25,123 nucleotides of DNA from a virus. The stretch spans positions 1 to 25,123 of the IMG/VR virus record IMGVR_UViG_3300025133_007396. One strand, given 5' to 3'. Each line of letters starts with the position of its first letter. Positions within the stretch are counted from its first letter, which is position 1. A model generated the notes under the pieces. That model made no database searches. It had not been told where the DNA came from and worked only from the letters and a program-made list of their open reading frames with translations. The translations under genes and the position numbers were made by a program. Of the stretch, positions 5,473 through 13,554 are shown piece after piece.

Positions 5473-6698
5473 AAATATTATTTGAAAATTGGCGAAAGTT
5501 TTTAAAAGAAGAGGACACAACGAATGTTCCTTGGCGTAAAACTGTTCGGGAGAAGCCTGCAGGGTTTCATGGCGCTCGCACCGTACCTGCTAAAAAGGGC
5601 CTTGAGCCTATGGATCCAAGGGGCATAAGAACTCCTGCCGCCACGCCACCCCCGGGTGTGGGAACGAAGGAAATCCCCGCAGTTCAACTTTCTGGTGAAA
5701 CGCAAGTAAACAACGCAAGCAAACTTTATGAATATTTTAACGAAGATCATCGCATCAGAAATATATTTGCAGAAGGTTGGGGCGGCGGCTATACTGTCCC
5801 GAGCACACTTCGACCAGAGCCGGCTAAGAGATTAATTAATTTTATGGTGGCGAATAATCCCATTTTTCAGAACAATAAAATTGTTGAATATTTAGGTGGC
5901 GGCTCTTTTGGGTTTGTAGTACTGCTTGATAACAACCATGCTTTAAAAATCTTTGTAGGATCATATGATCCGGGCAGTGGGCGCATCGATCCAACCGGCG
6001 GATTAGATATTAAAAGATATAAAGCCTCACAAGAAAAAGCATTTGGTGGAACGTCCGAACCCGGCGAATTAATGATTTATGATGAAGGCGAAATTGAAAC
6101 TCCGCTTGGTAGAAAGTGGTTTTACGCAGAAATGCCACAATTAAGAACTCTCAGTGATTATATGCGGTATGTCCACAAAGATAAGGATGCGCAGAAAGTT
6201 ACAGAGGGCGTTGATTATGAAATTTCATTTTTAAAGGAATTGGCTTATATATCTAACTTGGTTGATGCACACGGCGCAGAGGCAGTTATAGAAGATGCGG
6301 AATCCCCAGCACAAGCTCAAGCTTGGGAAGATCTTTGGAATGCCGATCCGGAGGCCCTAGCGGCGAAGCTCAAAGACAAATCTCGCAAGAAGCCAATTAT
6401 AAATATGATGAAGTGTTGTATGGCTATTGATACTAAGCCACGCGGTGATGAGCCTACGCAGCTAGCAGAGTTTGCGGAATTGTTAGGGCAGGGAAATTTA
6501 GATGCTATTTTTAACACAACCGGCTATAAAAATCGTAAAAAGCTTTTTCTTTTAGACAAAACATATGCCAAGAATCTTTTTAATCAACTTAAAGAAATAT
6601 TAAAAACTAAAATTCTTGATGATATCACGGACATAAGGGGCGCGAATGTTGGTATCTCCCAACAAGATGAAAGCCTTCCAATTATCTTTGATTACTGA
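5469..6698 (+). CDS. Protein-kinase-like protein with N-terminal virion-type helix
   Basis: From the ATG at 5469 (overlapping the previous stop) the product is 409 residues. It opens with the amphipathic helix MKILFENWRKFLKEE, then a low-complexity P/G-rich linker (residues 20-75). A kinase-like fold follows: Gly-rich loop YLGGGSFGFVV (141-151), HALKIF with K160 as the ATP-lysine candidate, hinge FYAEMPQL (219-225), a long helical region, catalytic-loop-like DIRGANVG (D388, N393), and IIFDY (405-409) matching the metal-binding DFG. The chain ends right at that motif, with no activation segment or further C-lobe. It may phosphorylate host or phage proteins and be carried in the virion, but activity is unproven. 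A longer GTG start at 5457 is possible. Confidence 0.65.
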   Translation: MKILFENWRKFLKEEDTTNVPWRKTVREKPAGFHGARTVPAKKGLEPMDPRGIRTPAATPPPGVGTKEIPAVQLSGETQVNNASKLYEYFNEDHRIRNIFAEGWGGGYTVPSTLRPEPAKRLINFMVANNPIFQNNKIVEYLGGGSFGFVVLLDNNHALKIFVGSYDPGSGRIDPTGGLDIKRYKASQEKAFGGTSEPGELMIYDEGEIETPLGRKWFYAEMPQLRTLSDYMRYVHKDKDAQKVTEGVDYEISFLKELAYISNLVDAHGAEAVIEDAESPAQAQAWEDLWNADPEALAAKLKDKSRKKPIINMMKCCMAIDTKPRGDEPTQLAEFAELLGQGNLDAIFNTTGYKNRKKLFLLDKTYAKNLFNQLKEILKTKILDDITDIRGANVGISQQDESLPIIFDY

Positions 6699-6710
6699 TA
6701 TAATAATTAT

Positions 6711-6914
6711 ATGAACCTCAAAGAAGGCCAACTTGTAAAGTTTTCTTATGTGGATGGCGGTGTCGATGCTATGCTTGGCATTGTTACGAAAATTACCGGA
6801 AGCAAAATAAACATCCTTTGGATTTTAGAAGATCATACCCACACAGTTTCATATAAAGATTTTCAACACGCACTGGACAACGGCGTATACATAATAGTTG
6901 AAGAAAACGATTGA
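6711..6914 (+). CDS. SH3-like small protein, 67 aa
   Basis: The sequence has the rhythm of a small beta barrel: LKEGQLVKFSYV, AMLGIVTKITGSKINILWI, HTHTVSYKDFQHAL, VYIIVEEND. That resembles KOW/SH3-type proteins that bind nucleic acid, and it is comparable with the genes at 1267 and 20677. No clear ribosome-binding site is visible in the 12-base gap after the kinase gene. The sigma70 promoter of the next operon overlaps its 3' end. Function unknown. Confidence 0.55.
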   Translation: MNLKEGQLVKFSYVDGGVDAMLGIVTKITGSKINILWILEDHTHTVSYKDFQHALDNGVYIIVEEND

Positions 6915-6938
6915 CATTGCGCCCAGATTTGGTATACT
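6911..6938 (+). promoter_or_regulatory. Sigma70 promoter of the groES operon
   Basis: TTGACA at 6911-6916 and TATACT at 6933-6938, spaced 16 bases, stand 24 bases before the ATG at 6963. The promoter overlaps the end of the 6711 gene. It should drive 6963, 7217, the GroES-like gene and probably beyond. Confidence 0.75.
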
Positions 6939-6962
6939 GATAGTACAGAAAAGGAGGCTATT

Positions 6963-7217
6963 ATGTCTGATGAGACAGCCAAAGCAGTACACATTACTGA
7001 ATACATTAAATCACTATCCGCAATCGAGGATTGCATTCGACCATACCAAGATCAGCGCCGAGATTTGGCGCGGAACTATGTTAACAACAAGTGGCTTTCA
7101 AAGGAAGAAATTCGACTTGCCAAGAAGGCTTATCGCTTGATGAGCGACGATATTGACTTTGAGCAGCTTGGTGCATTTTATGACCGAGTTGTTGAAGCAT
7201 CAAAGGAGGCAAACTAA
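6963..7217 (+). CDS. Conserved-looking helical protein, 84 aa
   Basis: First gene after a sigma70 promoter, with AAGGAGG before the ATG. It is predicted all-helical: HITEYIKSLSAIEDCIRPYQ, DQRRDLARNYVNNKWLSKEE, IRLAKKAYRLMSDDIDFEQL and a final helix. The order helix, 'D-L-x-x-x-Y', 'E-I-x-L-A-x-K-A-Y-R' resembles GapR (DUF2312)-type small DNA-binding proteins in layout, but the match is loose and I give it low weight. Its stop and the next start share TAATG. An early host- or DNA-directed role is plausible from the promoter. Confidence 0.55.
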   Translation: MSDETAKAVHITEYIKSLSAIEDCIRPYQDQRRDLARNYVNNKWLSKEEIRLAKKAYRLMSDDIDFEQLGAFYDRVVEASKEAN

Positions 7218-7339
7218 TGGAAGTCCTATGGATTACCGGGGCGCTCTTCGCGCTGATTATTGGTATAACAAAGTTTGTAGAATACACCAATCGCAAGGAA
7301 GCTTATGACCGCGCAGTTAAAATCGCTCGGGGGAAATAA
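7217..7339 (+). CDS. 40-residue single-helix membrane protein
   Basis: Joined by TAATG to the gene before and the GroES-like gene after, with an AAGGAGG site upstream. Residues 2-18 (EVLWITGALFALIIGIT) are one membrane helix, followed by a basic amphipathic tail (EYTNRKEAYDRAVKIARGK). Its position inside a coupled operon argues that it is expressed. Function unknown. Confidence 0.55.
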   Translation: MEVLWITGALFALIIGITKFVEYTNRKEAYDRAVKIARGK

Positions 7340-7605
7340 TGAAGATCAAGCCGCTGAATAGGCACCTTGTTGTGCACAAGAAACCAAAGGAAAAGAAAGA
7401 AAAGAATTCATCTTTTATCTTGCCCGAAGGCTATGAATCTTCAATCGAAAAATATTCTATAGTCAAAGTGCTAGACATTGCAGAAGACAGCAAACTCAAG
7501 GGCATCAAACCCGGCAGTGAAGTTATTGTTGAGACAAGTATGCTGTTTGAAGTTACTGGGAGTACTTTGGTTTTGGAGAATTATGTTTACGGGCTAATCA
7601 ACTAA
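7339..7605 (+). CDS. groES: GroES-like co-chaperonin (Cpn10)
   Basis: 88 residues, slightly shorter than GroES (97). The opening IKPLNRHLVVHKK matches the 'I-(R/K)-P-L-x-D-R-(V/L)-(V/L)-V' start of the family. A lysine-rich mobile loop (residues 14-29, ending SSFILPEG) comes next, then SIVKVLDIAEDSKLKGIKPG, SEVIVETSMLFEV and a C-terminal LENYVYGLIN strand. It should form the heptameric lid of a chaperonin, as GroES and T4 gp31 do. It is separated by almost 11 kb from the GroEL gene at 18382 and sits in a different operon, driven by the sigma70 promoter at 6911. Confidence 0.8.
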   Translation: MKIKPLNRHLVVHKKPKEKKEKNSSFILPEGYESSIEKYSIVKVLDIAEDSKLKGIKPGSEVIVETSMLFEVTGSTLVLENYVYGLIN

Positions 7606-7612
7606 AGCTGGA

Positions 7613-8515
7613 ATGAAAAAGCATGTTTATGAATATGACGAAGTTGTTGTCGGCAGCGGACTGTCTGCAATATTTTATTCGTATATAAATCAACTGCCGC
7701 TTATTTTTAAAGAAGAGAATCCGCCTCAATTTTATGAACACTTTGAGGCGGATTTTCCTTTAGATGGCTTGTTTTTAACTAATCCCGCGGGAACCTTAAA
7801 TACGCCCCAAGGACAAATTAAAGTGGGCACATCTAAGTTACAGATGTATGATCGTCTTTTGTTTGTTTTGTCGGTGGCTGGTAAAATTCCAATTTCGGAT
7901 AAAATAGAAAAAATCAGATCAGAAGGAAATACTTTAAAAATTGCGACACAAAGGGCGAGATCTATAAAAATTAAATTTAATAAATTACGCGTTTTTGATC
8001 CTGAGTTGATTCAGAATCTTAACAGACTTTCTTCTCAAAAAAAGAAATGTTTGGTCCAAGATAAATTTAGAGTTGTAATGGAAGAGCATGATTATGATTT
8101 AATAAGAGTCAACGATGATTTTGTTTCTGAGATTCGTTTTTATGCAAACGAAGTTATTAAGAAAAGAAAGGAAATTGTTGTTACGTCCTTTTTAACTGAT
8201 GATGATTTATTAAAATTTGATTATTCTTTAATTCCAATGAAGTATAAATTAAGAAGTATATTTGAAAATCTAGGATTAAAAAAAAGAGTATATGAACAAG
8301 AAATCGTTCTTGATTATATTAACAGGGAGGTATATAATCGTGATACAAGTGAATATGAAGAAGTCGAAAATATTGTTTTTGATTTTAGGACTGAAAAAGA
8401 GATATGTTTAAACACACTGCAGCACATGCACCACCAAACTCGTTTAACCTTGCTGGATGTATATCCATGGAGGTTAAACCATCTACTTTTGGATTCCAGT
8501 GGCATGATTCGCTAA
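7613..8515 (+). CDS. Rossmann-like (FAD/NAD-binding?) protein, 300 aa
   Basis: The N-terminus, YDEVVVGSGLSAIFYSYI (residues 8-25), is a G-x-G-x-x-A dinucleotide-binding turn on a beta-alpha-beta unit, as in FAD-dependent enzymes such as UDP-galactopyranose mutase. No second flavin motif is obvious, and the rest (lysine- and aspartate-rich, beta/alpha) is not recognised. Its 3' end overlaps the nucleotidyltransferase-like gene by up to 112 bases in another frame. The pairing with a sugar-nucleotide type enzyme suggests glycan or nucleotide-sugar metabolism, by inference only. The start follows the groES stop by seven bases, with a weak ribosome-binding site. Confidence 0.6.
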   Translation: MKKHVYEYDEVVVGSGLSAIFYSYINQLPLIFKEENPPQFYEHFEADFPLDGLFLTNPAGTLNTPQGQIKVGTSKLQMYDRLLFVLSVAGKIPISDKIEKIRSEGNTLKIATQRARSIKIKFNKLRVFDPELIQNLNRLSSQKKKCLVQDKFRVVMEEHDYDLIRVNDDFVSEIRFYANEVIKKRKEIVVTSFLTDDDLLKFDYSLIPMKYKLRSIFENLGLKKRVYEQEIVLDYINREVYNRDTSEYEEVENIVFDFRTEKEICLNTLQHMHHQTRLTLLDVYPWRLNHLLLDSSGMIR

Positions 8516-9315
8516 TGCCAATTGGCCCAAACTATACAGCCCTTGAGCGTGCTATTTTTGAGTGCGCATGCGCGGGGTGTGAATCTATATGGATTACCGT
8601 AAATGATGATTGGGCGCCCCTTATTAAACATAGGATTGGCGACTATGTACAAGATCCTGTTTGGTATTATCGCGAGTATGATGTTTTTGGAAGCGACTCT
8701 AGAAAGGTTATTCCAATTTTTTGTGTTCCTCATGTGCCAAAATATAGAAGCCGAAGAGACAGCTTGGGTTGGGGTATCATTAATGCTGCACTATACGCAC
8801 TGCGAGTAACAAAAAATATAAGCGAGTTTTTGTATCCGAATAGATTCTATGCTGCTTTTCCATTTGGTGTGTATGATCCGCGGGCCCTTATTAAAGAGCG
8901 CAACATAATATCTTCTTCGAAGCAGTTTTACGTAACACATAAAGGCAGAACAGTCAAAGATAACAAGCGCCTAGGTTTTACTTTTACGCGAGAAGATATT
9001 AAAAAAATTAATGCAAACATTTCATCCAAAAATACTGGCACATGGGAGGCTATCGGAGATTTTGTTAAAGATGATCCTTCTGCTTGGTCTAAACGCCGAC
9101 CGCTTGATGAACAGTATATAGCTAGAAAATTTACCCTAGATAAAGTTTTTGAGCCTATGGGAATATCTGACGCAGAAAAACTAGAATTACCATGGTATTA
9201 TGATATAAGTACATGGGAAGGGTACAAAAAATATATGGGCTCTACAGAACAGCTTAAGAGGCCAAAACCACTAACGGCAGGAAAATTGCCGGCAATAGGA
9301 GTAGATGATGATTGA
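8404..9315 (+). CDS. Nucleotidyltransferase-like protein
   Basis: The first 80 residues follow the outline of sugar-phosphate nucleotidyltransferases: a strand with LAG (FNLAGCISME), WHDSLMPIGPNYTALERAIF like the 'P-(K)-x-(M/L)-(L/M)-P-(V/I)-x-x-x-P-x-(L)-E' region, then ACAGCESIWITVNDD like 'a-G-x-x-x-I-x-I-V'. The usual G-G-x-G-T-R loop is not intact, so activity is uncertain. Two starts compete: ATG 8404, which keeps the LAG strand but overlaps the previous gene by 112 bases, and ATG 8515, which makes a TAATG junction like others here but loses that strand. I favour 8404. The C-terminal 100 residues are Trp- and Lys-rich and unrecognised. Confidence 0.55.
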   Translation: MFKHTAAHAPPNSFNLAGCISMEVKPSTFGFQWHDSLMPIGPNYTALERAIFECACAGCESIWITVNDDWAPLIKHRIGDYVQDPVWYYREYDVFGSDSRKVIPIFCVPHVPKYRSRRDSLGWGIINAALYALRVTKNISEFLYPNRFYAAFPFGVYDPRALIKERNIISSSKQFYVTHKGRTVKDNKRLGFTFTREDIKKINANISSKNTGTWEAIGDFVKDDPSAWSKRRPLDEQYIARKFTLDKVFEPMGISDAEKLELPWYYDISTWEGYKKYMGSTEQLKRPKPLTAGKLPAIGVDDD

Positions 9316-9625
9316 AGAAAAAGTGTATGACGAAATTTCGCTACTAATTAAAGAGCATTGCGGATTACCATGCTATTGGTATGAATTAACAATCGACCAA
9401 CAAAACTTTGTTATCGCGATGTTAGAGACGCAAAAAAATCTTAAGGTGGAAACAATGAAAGACTTGCTTTTAGAACGCATTCGTTATAAAATAGAGGAGT
9501 GCAGAGAAGAAAGAGAGCATTTTGCCAATGTTGAAGAGGCACAGGAGTCTTTCGACAATCTTCTCGATGAACTTGAAACACTAGTAGACGATTGGTTTGA
9601 TAATGAAAACAAAAGCAGAGAATAA
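9305..9625 (+). CDS. Acidic coiled-coil protein, 106 aa
   Basis: It overlaps the preceding stop and runs 23 bases into the polymerase gene. AGGAG at 9297-9301 fits the second of two tandem ATGs (9308) better than the first. The protein is mostly helical and acidic: KVYDEISLLIKEHCGL, then LLLERIRYKIEECREEREHF, then SFDNLLDELETLVDDWFDNE. It is coupled to the DNA polymerase gene, so a polymerase-associated role is conceivable but not shown. Confidence 0.55.
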   Translation: MMIEEKVYDEISLLIKEHCGLPCYWYELTIDQQNFVIAMLETQKNLKVETMKDLLLERIRYKIEECREEREHFANVEEAQESFDNLLDELETLVDDWFDNENKSRE

Positions 9626-12600
9626 TATACCCTTTGTAAATTTACACGGACACACAACATTTAGCATTTTTGATGCAATAGGCTTTCCCCAAGAACATAT
9701 GGATTTTGCATATGAGAATGGGTCGAAAGCCTTGGCAATCACTGATCATGGAAACATGAACGGCCTTTCCTATCAGGTTCTTCACGCGAAGAAGATGAAA
9801 GAAGAAGGCCGCGATCTCAAGCCGATTTATGGTATTGAGGCGTACTTCATTGATGATCTGGACAAATGGAAGGGCGAATACGAAGAACACAAAACAACAC
9901 AGAAAAAGAAGAAGAAAGAGGACATCTCTATGTCCGTAGAAGACGAACAAGAAAGTAAGCGAGCGGCAAAGAATATCCTTAATAGGCGAGCACACTTGGT
10001 ATTGTTGGCTCAGAATCAGAAAGGGTTAACAAATCTTTTCCAATTGGTTTCCAAGTCGTTTCAACCCGAAAGCTTCTATCGTTATCCTCGCATGGATTAC
10101 AAAATGCTTGAGGAGCATAACGAAGGAATCATATGTTCTTCTGCCTGCCTGGGAGGCCCTCTAGGCAAAGATTATTGGAACAACCGGGACCAGGGCTCTA
10201 AAGCAGTAAAAGACGCGATGACGGACACTGTGAGGCGCTTTAAAGACATCTTTGGCGATAGGTTCTATGGAGAACTCCAATGGAACACAATCCCCGAACA
10301 ACATGAAGTCAATAGACACATCATTGACGTGTGTGCAGAAGAGGGTGTTGAGCTTATTTCAACCGCCGATGCCCACTATCCGCGACCAGAACTATATAAG
10401 GACAGAGAGCTTTATAAGCAGCTAGGCTGGCTTGGGAAATCTAAGCCAGATTATGCAGATAACAAGCTGCCCAACAGCAGAGAGGAACTAAAATATGAGC
10501 TTTATCCGAAGAGCGGCGAACAAATGTGGGAAGCGTATAAAAGATACAGCAGAGAATGTAATGTTGTATACGATGATGATGCCATTCTTGGCAGTATCGA
10601 GCGTACATCTGACATCGCTTTTAGTCGTATCGATAGTTTCTACCCGAACGATGAAGTCCAGCTACCAGAATTTGTTGTGCCCAAGGATAAAACCGAAGAA
10701 GAAGCCCTAATTGAAATGTGTATCGCCGGGCTTAAAGCCAAGGGATTACACAAGAATAACGAATATGTTTTGAGACTTCAGAAGGAGTACGCGGTCATTA
10801 AAGATCGCGGCTTTGCAAAGTACTTCCTTACAATGAAGGCTATCTCCGACAAGGCGCAGTCGTGCCAGTTGGTGGGTAGTGGTAGGGGTAGCGCTGCTGG
10901 TTCCCTCGTTGCATATGTGCTGGATATTACACAGGTTGATCCGATTAAGTTTGGGCTTCTGTTTGAGAGATTCTTGACGAAGGATGGTAGCGGTTATCCC
11001 GATATTGATTATGATGTTTCAGATCCGATGGAACTGAAGGATATGTTTATTAATGAGTGGGGCAAGAACAATGTTGTGCCCATCTCAAATTATAACACGC
11101 TGCAGTTTCGTTCTTTGATTAAAGACATCAGCAAGTTTTACGGCATACCTTTCACTGAAGCGAACAAGGTAACGAGCCAAATGCTTGACGAGGCAACACC
11201 AATTGCGAAGAAGGCACACGGCATCAAAGCCGGTGTGTATGTTCCAACGTTTGAAGAATTAATGGAATATAGCTATACTTTGAAGGCATATTTTAACAAG
11301 TATCCACACATTAAAGAACACGTATTGAATCTGAAAGGGCAGATCCGTTCAGTTTCGCGACACGCAGGCGGCGTGCTTGTAGCGGATGATTTGAATAAGA
11401 AAATGCCGCTAATTAATAGTGGGGGAGTTATACAAACCCCTTGGAGTGAAGGACAAAATGTTAGACATCTTGAGCCTCTTGGCTTTATTAAGTTTGATAT
11501 TCTCGGACTTGCATCATTACGAATGGTTGAGGATTGCATCAGGCACATCCTTCGGCGGCATCATGGCGTGGAGACACCAACTTTTTCAGATGTTAAAGAG
11601 TGGTATGACAAGCATTTGCATCCCGATGTAATTGATTTTAATGATCAGAAGGTTTATAAAAATATATTCCACAAAGGTAAGTGGGCTGGCGTATTTCAGT
11701 TTGCAAACAATGGCGCGCAGAATTTCTGCAGGAAATCAAAACCAAAGAGTATCATTGATATTTCAGCGATTACTTCGATTTATCGCCCGGGCCCTTTGAG
11801 CGCCGGCGTTGATAACCAATATGTAAATGCGAAGAACAATCCTTCAAGTGTGAAATATATTCACAAGCTGATTAAGGAAGTTACTAAGGAAACTCACGGC
11901 TTTCTTATCTTCCAAGAACAGATCGCTTTGTTGGCTCACAAGCTGGGCAAAGATCTTTCTCTTGACGAAGGCAACATGCTTCGCAAACTATTAACCAAAA
12001 AAGGAACAACAGGAAAAACTTATGAAAAGAAAAAGAAGATTTACAACAAGTTTATTGAAGGCTGTGTCGAAAAGAGGATCGACAAAAGCGAAGCTGAAAA
12101 GCTCTGGCAAACATTCGAATACTTTTCGGGGTATGGCTTTAATAAGTCCCACGCAGTCAGCTATTCTATTCTTAGCTATCAGTGTGCCTATCTTCTTAAT
12201 TACTATCCCTCTGAGTGGCTGGCGGCTTTTTTGGACAAAGAACCAGAGGACAAGAAGGCAAAAGCTATATCCATCGCAAGAAGTCTTGGATATAATATCA
12301 AAACAACAGACATAAACACCTCTGGTAAAGTTTGGGAGATTGATGGTAAAACACTAATCCAGCCGCTTACTTCAATTAAGGGCTTGGGCGCTGTTGCGAT
12401 TGATCAGATTATTATGAACAGGCCTTTTAATAATGTTGAGGAGTTGTTGTTTAATGAGAATATTTCATACAGTAAGCTGAATAAAAAGGGCATCGATGTA
12501 TTAACTCGCAGTCAAGCGCTAAATTGTTTGATGGACGATAGATTCGCTGGCCTTAAACACTTTTGGTCTGCCGTTGCGGTAGATCGGCCGAAGACGAAGA

Positions 12601-13019
12601 AGAAACTTGATGAGAACATCGAACTTTACAAGGACGAAGGAAGCTTTACAAATGAAGAAAAGGTTCAGTATCTCGACTCTTTGACAGGTGTATATCCAAT
12701 TGAAATGGTTGTTGACGATACTACAATTAAGAATTTTGAAAAGTATAAGGTACCGCCGCTTGGTGAATTCGACCCGGCTCTTAAGATAGCTTGGTTTATT
12801 CCGAAGGAAATTGTCGAAAAGAAAACAAAACACGGAAAGATATACTGGATTTTACGTGTTACCGATAGCTCTAGTAAACTTAATTCTATTAAATGCTGGG
12901 GCGTGAAAAAAGATCAGCAATTAGCGCTGAACAAGCCTTATATGGCCAAGCTTGACTATAATAGTAAATGGGGATTCAGCACAAGATCAATTAAGTATAA
13001 TTTTAAGCTAGTGGGGTGA
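9603..13019 (+). CDS. dnaE: DNA polymerase III alpha subunit (DnaE-type replicase)
   Basis: About 1138 residues, close to E. coli DnaE (1160). An N-terminal PHP domain retains metal-site motifs (NLHGHTTFS near residue 14, ITDHGN near 47, CSSACLGG, STADAHYP), so a proofreading or related hydrolase role is possible. The family C palm has GSGRGSAAGSLVAY, then PDIDYDVSD with the catalytic Asp pair, and FIKFDILGLASLR with the third Asp. KSHAVSYSILSYQCAYLLNY lies in the fingers. The C-terminal 100 residues look like an OB fold. It synthesises DNA, normally with a sliding clamp. The start is the ATG at 9603, overlapping the previous gene; an upstream TTG at 9597 adds two residues. Most tailed phages use family A or B polymerases. 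Confidence 0.95.
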   Translation: MKTKAENNIPFVNLHGHTTFSIFDAIGFPQEHMDFAYENGSKALAITDHGNMNGLSYQVLHAKKMKEEGRDLKPIYGIEAYFIDDLDKWKGEYEEHKTTQKKKKKEDISMSVEDEQESKRAAKNILNRRAHLVLLAQNQKGLTNLFQLVSKSFQPESFYRYPRMDYKMLEEHNEGIICSSACLGGPLGKDYWNNRDQGSKAVKDAMTDTVRRFKDIFGDRFYGELQWNTIPEQHEVNRHIIDVCAEEGVELISTADAHYPRPELYKDRELYKQLGWLGKSKPDYADNKLPNSREELKYELYPKSGEQMWEAYKRYSRECNVVYDDDAILGSIERTSDIAFSRIDSFYPNDEVQLPEFVVPKDKTEEEALIEMCIAGLKAKGLHKNNEYVLRLQKEYAVIKDRGFAKYFLTMKAISDKAQSCQLVGSGRGSAAGSLVAYVLDITQVDPIKFGLLFERFLTKDGSGYPDIDYDVSDPMELKDMFINEWGKNNVVPISNYNTLQFRSLIKDISKFYGIPFTEANKVTSQMLDEATPIAKKAHGIKAGVYVPTFEELMEYSYTLKAYFNKYPHIKEHVLNLKGQIRSVSRHAGGVLVADDLNKKMPLINSGGVIQTPWSEGQNVRHLEPLGFIKFDILGLASLRMVEDCIRHILRRHHGVETPTFSDVKEWYDKHLHPDVIDFNDQKVYKNIFHKGKWAGVFQFANNGAQNFCRKSKPKSIIDISAITSIYRPGPLSAGVDNQYVNAKNNPSSVKYIHKLIKEVTKETHGFLIFQEQIALLAHKLGKDLSLDEGNMLRKLLTKKGTTGKTYEKKKKIYNKFIEGCVEKRIDKSEAEKLWQTFEYFSGYGFNKSHAVSYSILSYQCAYLLNYYPSEWLAAFLDKEPEDKKAKAISIARSLGYNIKTTDINTSGKVWEIDGKTLIQPLTSIKGLGAVAIDQIIMNRPFNNVEELLFNENISYSKLNKKGIDVLTRSQALNCLMDDRFAGLKHFWSAVAVDRPKTKKKLDENIELYKDEGSFTNEEKVQYLDSLTGVYPIEMVVDDTTIKNFEKYKVPPLGEFDPALKIAWFIPKEIVEKKTKHGKIYWILRVTDSSSKLNSIKCWGVKKDQQLALNKPYMAKLDYNSKWGFSTRSIKYNFKLVG

Positions 13020-13023
13020 AGGA

Positions 13024-13050
13024 TTTTTAATTTTTTATACACTATTTATT
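13024..13050 (+). promoter_or_regulatory. T-block/CTATTTA element before the 13079 gene
   Basis: TTTTTAATTTTTT (13024-13036), five bases, then CTATTTATT (13042-13050), 29 bases before the ATG. It aligns without gaps to the element at 17498-17525 over 27 bases with only a few changes. It starts just after the polymerase stop. Candidate phage-specific promoter. Confidence 0.5.
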
Positions 13051-13078
13051 GTTGTATCTCACAAAGGAGAGAAATAAG

Positions 13079-13489
13079 ATGAAAATTACCAAAGCCGCTT
13101 TAAAGCAATTAATCCGCGAAGAGATTACGAACTCTCTTGAGGAGGCCGAGGTGTCGCCCGCGGCATATGCGCGGCAACTTGGTGGCGCCGAAGGCGCCGC
13201 GGCCTTCGAGGCTGGCGAGGGCCCACAGACCTACGGCGGCGATCACGCCGCGTCAGATGCGAAATTCCTTAAATTAATAGATGCAGAGGTAAAGAAATTT
13301 CTGGTCGCTCTCGACAAGATACAGAGACAGACAAGAAGCAAGGAAGTTCAAAAGAAAGCAGACATTTTAAAATCTTTGATGAAGAAGACAATAGTTGGCG
13401 CTTTCTACGACAAGTCTGGCAAACCAATTAAGATGTTTAACGAACCCGGCGCCGAGACGGTTCCCCCGGGAACGTTCGGTCCTGAATAG
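13079..13489 (+). CDS. Probable virion-associated protein with LKQLIREE N-terminus
   Basis: The chosen start is ATG 13079, with AAAGGAG upstream, rather than an in-frame upstream start. The product of 136 residues opens with the amphipathic helix MKITKAALKQLIREEITNSL, followed by a Gly/Ala-rich segment (residues 25-55; DNA there is strikingly GC-rich) and a helical, Lys-rich domain (61-115), ending in a Pro/Gly tail. Short N-terminal helices of this kind recur at the fronts of several genes here (5469, 17561, 21274) and recall capsid-targeting leaders of phage internal proteins. It lies behind a CTATTTA element. No enzymatic motif is visible. Confidence 0.55.
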   Translation: MKITKAALKQLIREEITNSLEEAEVSPAAYARQLGGAEGAAAFEAGEGPQTYGGDHAASDAKFLKLIDAEVKKFLVALDKIQRQTRSKEVQKKADILKSLMKKTIVGAFYDKSGKPIKMFNEPGAETVPPGTFGPE

Positions 13490-13500
13490 CATATTATCGC

Positions 13501-13528
13501 TTGACTTATTCCCCTCCTGTGTTATAAT
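13501..13528 (+). promoter_or_regulatory. Sigma70 promoter of the 13555 gene
   Basis: TTGACT at 13501-13506 and TATAAT at 13523-13528, spaced 16 bases, predict a start near 13535, 20 bases before the ATG. The -10 box overlaps the left arm of a perfect 14-bp inverted repeat (next entry). Confidence 0.75.
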
Positions 13529-13551
13529 GAATACTAGATAACACAGGAGGG
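13512..13551 (+). promoter_or_regulatory. 14-bp inverted repeat pairing the -10 region with the ribosome-binding site
   Basis: Positions 13512-13525 are the exact reverse complement of 13538-13551, with a 12-base loop. The right arm contains the AGGAGG ribosome-binding site of the 13555 gene; the left arm lies in the promoter spacer and -10 box. RNA read through from upstream would fold and hide the ribosome-binding site. RNA started at the local promoter lacks the left arm and stays open. An operator for a repressor is the alternative. Confidence 0.7.
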
Positions 13552-13554
13552 AAA

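Noticed and set aside
8392-8404. Programmed frameshift joining the 7613 and 8404 genes
   Set aside because: The A5 run (GAAAAAG) does not form a standard slippery heptamer in the upstream frame, and a start codon is available; simple overlap is sufficient.
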